Below are positions 1 through 6,231 of a stretch of 8,824 nt of DNA, piece by piece. The translations under genes were made by a program, and so were the position numbers. The first letter of the stretch is position 1. Each line of letters starts with the position of its first letter. Origin of the DNA: Prevotella sp. (GTDB lineage Bacteria; Bacteroidota; Bacteroidia; Bacteroidales; Bacteroidaceae). The notes under the pieces are model-generated. The model made no database searches. It saw only the letters and a program-made list of their open reading frames with translations, and had not been told where the DNA came from. The stretch lies in assembly GCA_003447235.1 (NCBI GenBank), contig DLZV01000019.1, forward strand, positions 1-8,824. Direction: 5' to 3'.

Positions 1-93
1 TTCGTATCTAAACAGAATCCACACAGTCACTTTTCTACCGTTTAGAGTGTAAAATACTGATAATCAACTAATAACACATTCGAATCTTGTAGT

Positions 94-438
94 GGTTTGA
101 CGAGCTTGACGTTACCGTCCAGCCTTACTTCAATAGGTGGTGGTGCCTTTTGTGGTTGTCGTGGTTTGACGAGCGTGACGCTACCGTCCAGCCTTACTTT
201 AATAGGTTATAAGGCCTTTGAAGGATGTAGTGGTTTGACGAGCGTGACGTTACCGCCCAGCCTTACTACTATAGGTGACGAAGCCTTTGCTCATTGTCAT
301 AGTTTGGCAAGTGTAACGTTTCCGTCCAGTCTTGCTTCTATAGGTAGAAAATCCTTTGCTTATTGCTACGATTTGAAGATTCTATCAATTCCTTCAGGTA
401 TCACTTCATTACGCCATTTGATGGCTTTTAGTGAAGAG
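94..438 (+). repeat. Five tandem 69-bp LRR repeat units
   Basis: The repeats start at 94, 163, 232, 301 and 370, a constant 69-bp period in frame with the protein. Over their first 44 bases, units 1 and 2 differ at only three positions. Unit 3 differs from unit 2 at about five, and units 4 and 5 are progressively more diverged. The gradient suggests recent duplication or gene conversion at the upstream end, next to the place where the gene is broken off. Confidence 0.85.
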
Positions 439-771
439 ACTATATTTGGTGATTCAGGATTAGAATCTGTCTATGTTGCTTGGGGGACACCGGCTCCTGC
501 TGGTCGTTTCTTCAATGGTGTCAATATAAGCAAGTGTACATTGTATGTTCCGCTGGGAACAAAACAGGCGTATTGGGAAGCCGATGTTTGGAAAGATTTT
601 GGATACACCAAAGAGTATGATGTAACAGACGTCAACAAAATAGACAATCATAGTGAGACAAAGGAAGTCTCTCGGTACTCTTTGGATGGGCAGCGATTGG
701 CTAGTCCCACCAAGGGGATCAACATAGTGAGGTACAGCGACGGCAGTATAAAGAAAGAAATGGTCGAATAG
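97..771 (+). CDS. BspA-like leucine-rich-repeat (LRR_5) protein, 5'-truncated
   Basis: This is a probable cell-surface protein of the BspA/LRR_5 type, a family linked to adhesion in oral and gut Bacteroidales. Five repeat units of exactly 23 residues (69 bp) begin at 94, 163, 232, 301 and 370. They follow the pattern GLTSVTLPSSLTxIGxxAFxxC, and the first three are nearly identical in DNA. After the repeats comes a YVPLGTKQAYWEADVWKDF segment typical of the end of these arrays. The tail from about residue 190 (RYSLDGQRL, then KGINIVRYSDG, then KKEMV) resembles the short conserved C-terminal sorting-type domain of Prevotella surface proteins. The only start codon in frame is a TTG inside a repeat. 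Repeat-like coding continues upstream to about 76 (TFESCSGL) before an in-frame TAA at 61-63. There is therefore no signal peptide and no proper start. The family and the truncation are well supported; expression of the remnant is doubtful. Confidence 0.8.
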   Translation: MTSLTLPSSLTSIGGGAFCGCRGLTSVTLPSSLTLIGYKAFEGCSGLTSVTLPPSLTTIGDEAFAHCHSLASVTFPSSLASIGRKSFAYCYDLKILSIPSGITSLRHLMAFSEETIFGDSGLESVYVAWGTPAPAGRFFNGVNISKCTLYVPLGTKQAYWEADVWKDFGYTKEYDVTDVNKIDNHSETKEVSRYSLDGQRLASPTKGINIVRYSDGSIKKEMVE

Positions 772-786
772 TATTTTTAGGCCATA

Positions 787-829
787 GCTATCAGCAAGGA
801 CGGATTTCAAACCCATTCTTGCTGATAGC
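787..829 (+). terminator. Stem-loop after the LRR gene (possible terminator)
   Basis: A perfect 12-bp inverted repeat, GCTATCAGCAAG (787-798) and CTTGCTGATAGC (818-829), encloses a 19-nt loop and begins 16 bases after the LRR stop codon. Its place suggests a transcript 3' end. However, no T-run follows it (next bases GCCTTCAGTCC), so it is not a classic intrinsic terminator. It could instead be a 3' stabilising hairpin or part of a dispersed repeat. Confidence 0.45.
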
Positions 830-1190
830 GCCTTCAGTCCGCCTTTGATTGTTTCAGAATGTTTACGATATAAGGTCAAGCAATAGGATGGACGCCAAAC
901 ACCATGGTCGTCACATGACGGAAGATGGAGCGTGCACTCGAAAGTGTTTTTGTCGTATTGGTTTAACAACTGCTTTGCAGAGTTTCTCGTATTCTAATAA
1001 GAAAACACACAAATACAACTTACTTTTTGGGGTTTTCATGCGGTATTTTGGACACTGCGTGAAACAGTGTAAGAGTAAGACAATATAAACGACAAACAAA
1101 GCAACGTTTACAACGAATAATGATCAAAACCCTAGTAGGAATAGTTATTTCCGATGATTTCAAATACATTATTCCACGCTGTCCATTTTT
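830..1190. other. Non-coding stretch between two convergent gene remnants
   Basis: I see no convincing gene here. Short open frames exist on both strands but show no recognisable domain or plausible start context. Small inverted repeats are present. ACACTG (1052-1057) pairs with CAGTGT (1065-1070). GGAATA (1138-1143) pairs with TATTCC (1170-1175), just beyond the stop codon of the minus-strand ATPase remnant, with an inner ATTT/AAAT pair. The second could contribute to 3'-end formation of that transcript, but its loop is long and the evidence is weak. Confidence 0.4.
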
Positions 1191-1868
1191 TCAATGACCA
1201 AGAAACTCCTCCAGATGCCAGGCTTGGATGTTCTCTATACCTTTTCTATTTTTGAAGGGTATGTCGTCCATAGTGACGAGAATCTTGGGGTAGCTATCGT
1301 CGATAGCTTCAAGCGAGGCGTATTCGCGCTCCTCCGTTTGTTTGTCTTCAAGCGTCCATGACACCTGCACATAGAGGCGCTTGTCGTGGTCTGCGCACAC
1401 AAAGTCCACCTCTCGGTTTGCCATCTTGCCAGCGTAGATCTTAAATCCCGCACGCCGTAATGCCTGATAGACATAGTTCTCCAGCAGAGCCCCTTGTCCG
1501 TAGCCATACCCTTCGTAAAGATAGTTGTGGTAGCTGTTGTCGTTGGCATAGTACTTGGCTGCTCCTTTTAGTATTTCCTTTCCCTTGACATCGTAGCGGT
1601 CGGCTCTCAAGATGACGAATGCGTCTTCCAGGAAGCTGATGTAGTTAGATACCGTCTCGTAATTCTGCTTCTTGGCTTTGCCGTCCTTTTTCGACTGCTC
1701 GTTGTTCAGATAGTTGACAACGTTGGTCACGGAGACCAACGACGCGCTGTTGTTTACGAGGTAGGCGAAGATGCGGTCAAGGAGGATTGCGTCCTTGATT
1801 TTGTGTCTTTCGACAATGTCCTTCAGCAGAATGGTGTCCTTGACGGCTTCCACATAGTGGCGTTCCAA
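1191..1868 (-). pseudogene. AAA_14/DUF4143 ATPase, C-terminal half only
   Basis: This 225-residue frame matches the C-terminal half of the AAA_14-DUF4143 ATPases common in Bacteroidales, which are normally near 400 residues. Seen here: a helical segment with ILLKDIVERHKIKDAILLDRIFAYLVNN (residues 13-40), a winged-helix-like part (YETVSNYISFLEDAFVILRADRYD, 70-93), and the DUF4143 nuclease-like part with REVDFV (152-157) and YVQVSW (166-171). The whole N-terminal ATPase domain (Walker A, Walker B) is absent. The frame opens only at a TTG, with an in-frame TAG 30 bases further upstream. The original ATG and 14 N-terminal codons lie just upstream in a different frame (1865-1906). The gene therefore looks internally deleted and should not make an active ATPase. 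The cellular role of the intact family is not established. Confidence 0.75.
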
Positions 1869-1906
1869 TAATTTAGCCTTGCTATTTTCTCCAGCCTATT
1901 GTCCAT
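1823..1906 (-). pseudogene. N-terminal remnant of the AAA_14 ATPase gene
   Basis: Starting at the ATG at 1906, the minus strand reads MDNRLEKIARLNYW. This is the kind of opening I associate with Bacteroidetes AAA_14 ATPases, where a basic segment and the P-loop domain normally follow. Here the frame runs out of family-like sequence after 14 codons and meets a TGA at 1823-1825 (27 codons in all). The C-terminal half of the same family begins immediately in another frame (LERHYVEAV from about 1868). This start also sits at a sensible distance from the predicted promoter (1938-1945). Family assignment of so short a piece rests on its position plus memory of the family. Confidence 0.55.
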
Positions 1907-1937
1907 AATGTATTTCTTGATGGGTTGACTTGTGCTG

Positions 1938-1945
1938 CAAAGATA
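1938..1945 (-). promoter_or_regulatory. Predicted -7 promoter element (TATCTTTG) of the AAA_14 gene
   Basis: On the minus strand the octamer TATCTTTG matches the Bacteroidetes -7 consensus TAnnTTTG exactly. The ATG of the ATPase remnant (1906) lies 32 bases downstream of its end, giving a leader of roughly 25 nt. A -33 element would fall near 1966-1969, inside the first palindrome (1956-1971). There it is a poor match to TTTG, which would fit a regulated promoter. Confidence 0.6.
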
Positions 1946-1955
1946 CAAGGAAAAA

Positions 1956-2011
1956 TTCAAGTACACTTGAAAAAATGGCCAAAAGTGGGCAAAAATTCAA
2001 GTGTACTTGAA
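1956..2011. promoter_or_regulatory. Pair of TTCAAGT-N2-ACTTGAA palindromes (candidate operator)
   Basis: Two 16-bp sites have perfect 7-bp arms: TTCAAGT-AC-ACTTGAA at 1956-1971 and TTCAAGT-GT-ACTTGAA at 1996-2011. They are exact reverse complements of each other, and both are flanked by the same A-runs (AAAAA before, AAAAA after). Centre-to-centre distance is 40 bp, close to four helical turns. Site 1 covers the expected -33 region of the AAA_14 promoter and site 2 lies upstream. This arrangement suggests a dimeric DNA-binding protein acting cooperatively. No regulator gene for it is recognisable in the window. Confidence 0.6.
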
Positions 2012-2126
2012 AAAATTAGAGGGTCTCCCTTGTAAAGCAGGGCTTGGTAAGGTGCTTTTATAGGGTAGTTTTACACAAGACCTTTCCAGTAATTTGTCTG
2101 AGATCAGAAAAAGATGGTCATGGTGT

Positions 2127-3401
2127 TCACTTTCTATACCCTCTCAGTCCGTACCACAGCAAAACAAACTCACAGAAAAGCGCCACAACCCATGTGAACT
2201 GCCAGGAGCCTATCCAGTCGGCAAGCATTCCCTGGATCACAGGGAATACGGCTCCACCAAACACGCCCATCATAAACACGCCCGAGGCACGCGACGTGTA
2301 TTCGCCAAGACCATCAACGGCCAGGGTAAACACGCAGCTCCACATGACGGAATGGAAAAGCCCTACCGAGGCAAGAAGCCAAAGGTTTTCCGTCAGCATG
2401 GCGGCAGTCATGAGCGCTATGGCGCCAAGCGTGACGGTGATGAGCATCGGACGTGGTTTTATGTTTTTCATGGAGGCAGAAACCATACGACCGACTAGGA
2501 AACCGCCCCAGTAGATTGTGGCAAGCAGGGCAGGCGACAGAGCAGTTCCGCTGGCAGTGAGCTCCATAGCGTGCAAGTTGATGTTGTTGCCAATGCTCAC
2601 CTCCGTTCCCACGTAGAAGAAAATGGTTATGACCCCATACTTTAGATTGCGGAACGACCATACGCTTTTTGTTTTTTCTCCAGTAGATGTTCCTTTGTCG
2701 GTTTCAGCCGACGAAGAACGTGTGCCCTCGATGTCGGGCAGGGCAAGTCGGCGTGTGGTCATTGTGGTGACGACAATACAGAGCGTCATGAGTATGAAGG
2801 GTAGGGTGAGCTGCGATGCGGTGACGCTGTCGAGAGGCACTCCCGCGAACATGATACCAGTGACAAAGAGAGGGGCTATGGTCGTGCCAAATGAGTTGAC
2901 GGCACAGGTGAAGTTCATTCGCTGTACCGCACTTGTGCCAGGCAACGGATAGGCTGCGATATATGGATTGATGACCACCTGGAGCATGGCCGCAGCTGTG
3001 CCCATAAGAAATGACCCCATGAGAAATACGAAATAGCCAAACGGCACGAAGTCGCCACTTAGTACAATACCAGCTTCGCCGGCATACTCCGCGCAAAAAG
3101 CAGAGGCTGTGTAGAACAACAAGCCTCCGACCATCACGATCAGCGAGCGGATAAGTGTGCGCTTGTAGCCAATGAGGTTGAGCATTCGTCCTGTGCGCGA
3201 ACTGTTGAGCAGATAGCCAAGGAAGAAGGCGAAGGAAATGAGGGTGGTCAGTGAGTTGCGCATGGTGGTGGCCTCGGAGAGGAACGCTATCTTGAGCGGT
3301 CCTTGACACTGACCGTTGACAGTAGTAAGAAAACCTACTATGAAATAGATGAACGTGAGCAGCAGGAAAGGTCCTGCGGTCTTTAGGCTTAGCGTTTTCA
3401 T
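2127..3401 (-). CDS. FHS-family (FucP/GluP-like) MFS sugar transporter
   Basis: This 424-residue membrane protein of the major facilitator superfamily most resembles the fucose-galactose-glucose:H+ symporter group. It should import a sugar, polyol or sugar acid across the inner membrane by proton symport. Seen: about twelve hydrophobic segments in two halves, separated by a hydrophilic, Ser/Thr/Lys-rich loop (about residues 222-248). The family-type motif VVINPYIAAYPLPGTSAVQRMNFTCAVNSFGTTIAP spans about 142-177, and FFYVGTEVSIGN (261-272) opens the second half. The length is normal and the ATG start is followed at once by the first membrane segment. It lies 92 bp downstream of the dehydrogenase on the same strand with no promoter seen between, so the two are probably co-transcribed. 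The substrate cannot be read from sequence; the neighbouring dehydrogenase suggests a polyol, ketose or hexuronate-type compound. Confidence 0.85.
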   Translation of the reverse strand: MKTLSLKTAGPFLLLTFIYFIVGFLTTVNGQCQGPLKIAFLSEATTMRNSLTTLISFAFFLGYLLNSSRTGRMLNLIGYKRTLIRSLIVMVGGLLFYTASAFCAEYAGEAGIVLSGDFVPFGYFVFLMGSFLMGTAAAMLQVVINPYIAAYPLPGTSAVQRMNFTCAVNSFGTTIAPLFVTGIMFAGVPLDSVTASQLTLPFILMTLCIVVTTMTTRRLALPDIEGTRSSSAETDKGTSTGEKTKSVWSFRNLKYGVITIFFYVGTEVSIGNNINLHAMELTASGTALSPALLATIYWGGFLVGRMVSASMKNIKPRPMLITVTLGAIALMTAAMLTENLWLLASVGLFHSVMWSCVFTLAVDGLGEYTSRASGVFMMGVFGGAVFPVIQGMLADWIGSWQFTWVVALFCEFVLLWYGLRGYRK

Positions 3402-3443
3402 ACGGATGTTAGTTTTGGGTGAGATGGTTGCTGGGGGGGAGTC

Positions 3444-3479
3444 CTATGAGGTGGGACGAGGGATTGCCCCACCTCATAG
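3444..3479 (-). promoter_or_regulatory. Intercistronic stem-loop between dehydrogenase and transporter genes
   Basis: A perfect 12-bp inverted repeat, CTATGAGGTGGG (3444-3455) and CCCACCTCATAG (3468-3479), encloses a 12-nt loop. It sits just downstream of the dehydrogenase stop and about 42 nt before the transporter ATG. In the transcript no U-run follows it; the next bases are a C-rich GACTCCCCCCC. An intrinsic terminator is therefore unlikely. A processing or stability hairpin that sets different levels of the two genes is a reasonable inference. Confidence 0.6.
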
Positions 3480-3493
3480 CAACTAACTTGTTT

Positions 3494-4936
3494 TTACAAT
3501 ATTTCCTCGAGGGTCTTCATCGCTCCCTCGTTCTTGATGCTCTCTACCATCTGCAGGTAGGGCTGTGTGAAGTTGTCGGCCTCACGCAGGTCGGTGCTTC
3601 GGAATGGAGAGAGGGCAAGGAAGTCAAGAGGCTCATTGCTTGCGATAAGCTGCTGGTCGTTGGCTGTAAGCCACGGGTCGGCTACTTCAAACTGCTCGCC
3701 ATTGTCGTCCGTGTGATATTTGAGATAGTGGCGATAGGCTGCGAATAGATATGCCACGCGGATGAGCTGTTTGTCATCGCTGATCATCTTTTCAAGGTTG
3801 GGCATCACATACACAGGAAACTTCGATGCTCCGTCGAAGCAAAGACGAGCCACCTGGTCGCTGACGGAACGGTTGCCGAAACGCTCGCAGAGAGTCTGCT
3901 TGTAGAGTTCAAGGTCTGTGTCCTTGGGAGCCGGTACGTAGGGAGTGATGTCGATGTCCATAAACTGACGCACAAACTTGGCTATACGCTCGTCGTGCAT
4001 GGCAGCGTCCACCTTGCGGTAGCCATAGAGGAAAGAAGGGTAGGAAAGCAATGTGTGAGAGGCATTGAGAAGAGAGAGTTTCATGTTCTCAAAAGCAGTG
4101 ACGTCGTCTGTCATCTGTGCGCCGACTTTCTCCCATGCGGGGCGACCAGCAGCAAAGTTGTCCTCGACGACCCACTGTATGAAGTCCTCACAATATACAG
4201 GCGCCTTGTCCTCTGTGCCATTCTCCTCGTTGAGTCGCTTGATGTCCTCGGGATGTGTGGCTGGAGTGATGCGATCGACCATAGAGTTGGGGAAAGTCAC
4301 GTTCTCCTCCATCCATGCCGCAAGCTCCTTGTCCTGCGCCTCTACAAACGACATGAAAGCGCAGCGGGCCGTATTGCCATTGTGCTGAAGATTGTCACAA
4401 GAGAGGATGGTGATAGGGCCTGAGCCTGAGGCCACGCGGCGACGAAGTCCCTCGGCCACATAGCCGAATGCAGTCTGCGGGTCGTCTGGATGCTCCAGAT
4501 CGTGGACTACCTGCGGATTGTCGAGCATAAACTCGCCAGTCTGGCGTGAGATGTTATATCCACCCTCGGTGATGGTGAGCGTGATGATACGGATGTCAGG
4601 GTCGGCTATCTTGTTGAGTATGGAGTTCTTCTCCTCAATGCCCCAATACAGTTCTACAAGAGCCCCAAGACGGTAAACCTCGTTGTTACCGTCGCGCCCA
4701 CATACGGTAAGTGTGTATTCGCCATCCTGCGCCTTGAGTGCCTTGTACAGCGGTTCGTCTCTCTCCAGTATCATTGCCCCGCAGATGCCCCATCCGTGCT
4801 GGGTGGGATCTTCAAGCAGATGGCTTGTCATGTATTCGAGATGAGCACGATGAAAGTTGCCTACACCGAAATGAAGGATGCCTGCCTTGACCGAGTTGCG
4901 GTCGAAGGAATACGATTTGATTGTGTTTGCTGTCAT
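3494..4936 (-). CDS. Mannitol dehydrogenase family oxidoreductase (polyol / D-mannonate type)
   Basis: This 480-residue NAD(P)-dependent long-chain secondary-alcohol dehydrogenase belongs to the family containing mannitol 2-dehydrogenase, fructuronate reductase (UxuB) and altronate oxidoreductase. It is cytoplasmic and interconverts a polyol or sugar acid with its keto form. Seen: the N-terminal nucleotide-binding fingerprint GILHFGVGNFHRAH (19-32), EGGYN (124-128), SCDNLQHNG (179-187), DRITPATHPED (221-231), and the active-site signature KLSLLNASH. In that signature K286, N291 and H294 keep the Lys-Asn-His spacing of the mannitol 2-dehydrogenase catalytic residues. The opening motif looks closer to mannitol 2-dehydrogenases than to UxuB, but the exact substrate is open. 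The ATG is preceded by an A-rich AATAAAA stretch usual for Bacteroidetes starts. It is flanked by a LacI regulator upstream and a sugar transporter downstream on the same strand. No sugar kinase gene lies next to it. Confidence 0.88.
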   Translation of the reverse strand: MTANTIKSYSFDRNSVKAGILHFGVGNFHRAHLEYMTSHLLEDPTQHGWGICGAMILERDEPLYKALKAQDGEYTLTVCGRDGNNEVYRLGALVELYWGIEEKNSILNKIADPDIRIITLTITEGGYNISRQTGEFMLDNPQVVHDLEHPDDPQTAFGYVAEGLRRRVASGSGPITILSCDNLQHNGNTARCAFMSFVEAQDKELAAWMEENVTFPNSMVDRITPATHPEDIKRLNEENGTEDKAPVYCEDFIQWVVEDNFAAGRPAWEKVGAQMTDDVTAFENMKLSLLNASHTLLSYPSFLYGYRKVDAAMHDERIAKFVRQFMDIDITPYVPAPKDTDLELYKQTLCERFGNRSVSDQVARLCFDGASKFPVYVMPNLEKMISDDKQLIRVAYLFAAYRHYLKYHTDDNGEQFEVADPWLTANDQQLIASNEPLDFLALSPFRSTDLREADNFTQPYLQMVESIKNEGAMKTLEEIL

Positions 4937-4989
4937 TTTTATTTCTATGCTGTTAGTTGTTATTTTTTGGCTTTTTCTCTTCTCGCTTA

Positions 4990-4997
4990 CAAAGTTA
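4990..4997 (-). promoter_or_regulatory. Predicted -7 promoter element (TAACTTTG) for the dehydrogenase-transporter operon
   Basis: The minus strand reads TAACTTTG, an exact match to the Bacteroidetes -7 consensus. It lies 53 bases upstream of the dehydrogenase ATG, implying a leader of about 45-50 nt. The expected -33 position (about 5017-5021) has no clear TTTG, so the promoter may be weak without help. Confidence 0.55.
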
Positions 4998-5041
4998 GGG
5001 CAAAAAATAATGTAGGAAAAGAAATGTTTTATGAAAAAAAT

Positions 5042-5083
5042 GGGAACGTTTCCGCAAACGTTCCCAAAATCTGCAAACGTTTT
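5042..5083. promoter_or_regulatory. Cluster of three LacI-type operator motifs
   Basis: Three AACGTT cores, each centred on CG as in LacI-family operators, have their CG pairs at 5047-5048, 5059-5060 and 5078-5079. The first two together form a perfect inverted repeat with 10-bp arms, GGGAACGTTT (5042-5051) and AAACGTTCCC (5056-5065), spaced by CCGC. The third reads TGCAAACGTTTTAA. They lie between the regulator gene and the dehydrogenase gene, about 45-85 bp upstream of the predicted -7 box. The likely ligand is the LacI protein encoded next door. The position upstream of -33 leaves open whether the effect is repression or activation. Confidence 0.75.
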
Positions 5084-5128
5084 AAATCGGGGGATCCATT
5101 GGGAAGGTAAGGTACAAAGTCTTATCTC

Positions 5129-6136
5129 CTACTCCCCAGTAGAACCCCGGTATTTCATAGCCGTACGCAAGACAACCTTTCTGTTCTCCGCCTCGGGATT
5201 GCGCACCTTCTCAAGCACAAGTTCGGCGGCACACCTTCCCATCTCCATCAGAGGAGGCTCGACGGTAGTGAGTTGTGGAAATACGATGGTCGATAGTTCT
5301 GTCCCCGAGAATCCAGCCACAGCCACATCCTCTGGTACGCGACGTCCAAGCTCGCGCAGGCGGTTCATGGCGCCTATGGCAAGCGTGTCGGTGAAGGCAT
5401 ACACTGCATCAAAGTCCACGCCTTGTTGCACAAGACGATCTACTGCTGCCGCACCATCAGCAAACGTCATTCCTGTCTTGATGATAAGTTGAGGGTCGTA
5501 TAGGCGGAACTTCTCCATGGCCTCGCGATAGCCACGACCGCGCTCCATGGTATTATACACGTTGTCAGGCCCATAGAGATAAGCTATGCGTTGGCGACCA
5601 AGGCGTATCAGGTGTTCCGTCATAAAAAAAGCGTCATTGTTGTCGTCCACCAGCACTTGCGTCATATCTTCCATCCCGTGAGGGATGCGGTCGTAGAAGA
5701 CAATGGCCATGCCTTCTTTGGCAAGTCGACGATACGTATCGACATTATGCTTGTAGCTGCAGATGCTCACAATAAGTCCGTCAACCATAAAATCCTCCAT
5801 CATCTTCAAATGCTCTCCCTCACGCTCGTGGTCCTCGTCCGATTCGGCCATGACCACCTTCTGATTGTTGGAGAAGAGTATGCTCTGTATGCCAGCCACT
5901 ACCTGCGAGGCGTATGGCGTGTGCATCTCTGGCACGATTACGCCTATTGTGTTGGTGCGTCCTGTCTTGAGGTTCAATGCCACAGGATTGCGACGATAGC
6001 CAAGCCGATCTGCCTCGTGCAGCACAGCCTCTCGCGTTTCGCGACGTATGTTTTTGTCGTCGGTAAGCGCCCGTGATACGGTCGAAACCGATATGTGCAG
6101 CGATTGTGCGATGTCTTTTATTGTTACATGTTTCAT
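5129..6136 (-). CDS. LacI/GalR-family transcriptional regulator
   Basis: This is a 335-residue DNA-binding regulator of full family length. Seen: the N-terminal helix-turn-helix (VTIKDIAQSLHISVSTVSRAL, 4-24), the linker and hinge GYRRNPVALNLKTGRTNTIGVI (46-67), and then the periplasmic-binding-protein-like effector domain. The effector domain opens with VIVPEMHTPYASQVVAGI and carries late signatures YAFTDTLAIGAMNRLRELGRRVPEDVAVAGFSG (about 245-277) and LTTVEPP. The ATG start is directly followed by the conserved HTH. The gene reads toward the dehydrogenase and transporter genes, and the intergenic region holds three matching operator motifs, so it most likely controls that cluster in response to its sugar. 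A related motif 74 bp upstream of its own start (6210-6223) suggests autoregulation. Effector identity is unknown. Confidence 0.9.
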   Translation of the reverse strand: MKHVTIKDIAQSLHISVSTVSRALTDDKNIRRETREAVLHEADRLGYRRNPVALNLKTGRTNTIGVIVPEMHTPYASQVVAGIQSILFSNNQKVVMAESDEDHEREGEHLKMMEDFMVDGLIVSICSYKHNVDTYRRLAKEGMAIVFYDRIPHGMEDMTQVLVDDNNDAFFMTEHLIRLGRQRIAYLYGPDNVYNTMERGRGYREAMEKFRLYDPQLIIKTGMTFADGAAAVDRLVQQGVDFDAVYAFTDTLAIGAMNRLRELGRRVPEDVAVAGFSGTELSTIVFPQLTTVEPPLMEMGRCAAELVLEKVRNPEAENRKVVLRTAMKYRGSTGE

Positions 6137-6209
6137 TGCTGGTAGATAATGATGGGTAATACTTGGTGAAAGATCCTAAACTTATCTAAAGTATTAGACG
6201 AAAAACATG

Positions 6210-6223
6210 TGCAATCGTTTAAG
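6210..6223. promoter_or_regulatory. Possible autoregulatory LacI-type site upstream of the regulator
   Basis: TGCAATCGTTTAAG closely matches the third operator motif of the cluster (TGCAAACGTTTTAA at 5072-5085), with the same TGCAA-CG-TTT skeleton. It lies in the upstream region of the LacI gene. Its symmetry is imperfect, so this is suggestive only. If real, it shows that the DNA up to at least 6223 belongs with the regulator and not with the cstA fragment. Confidence 0.4.
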
Positions 6224-6231
6224 GGAAAACA

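Noticed and set aside
94..438. Regular 69-bp repeats considered as a CRISPR array or other spaced repeat
   Set aside because: The period is exactly 23 codons with conserved LRR residues, and there are no unique spacers between identical repeats.
460..969. 169-codon open frame on the minus strand, antisense to the LRR 3' end and running into the following intergenic DNA
   Set aside because: It runs through the antisense of a well-supported LRR tail, shows no recognisable domain or promoter, and its composition is unlike a protein. Part of it may reflect a repeated non-coding element, which I could not test.
849..1088. 79-codon open frame on the plus strand after the LRR gene
   Set aside because: No recognisable domain, no promoter and a Cys/Lys/His-rich random-looking composition. 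It overlaps an equally unconvincing minus-strand frame.
2044..2514. 156-codon open frame antisense to the transporter gene
   Set aside because: It overlaps a clear 424-residue transporter and has no recognisable domain.
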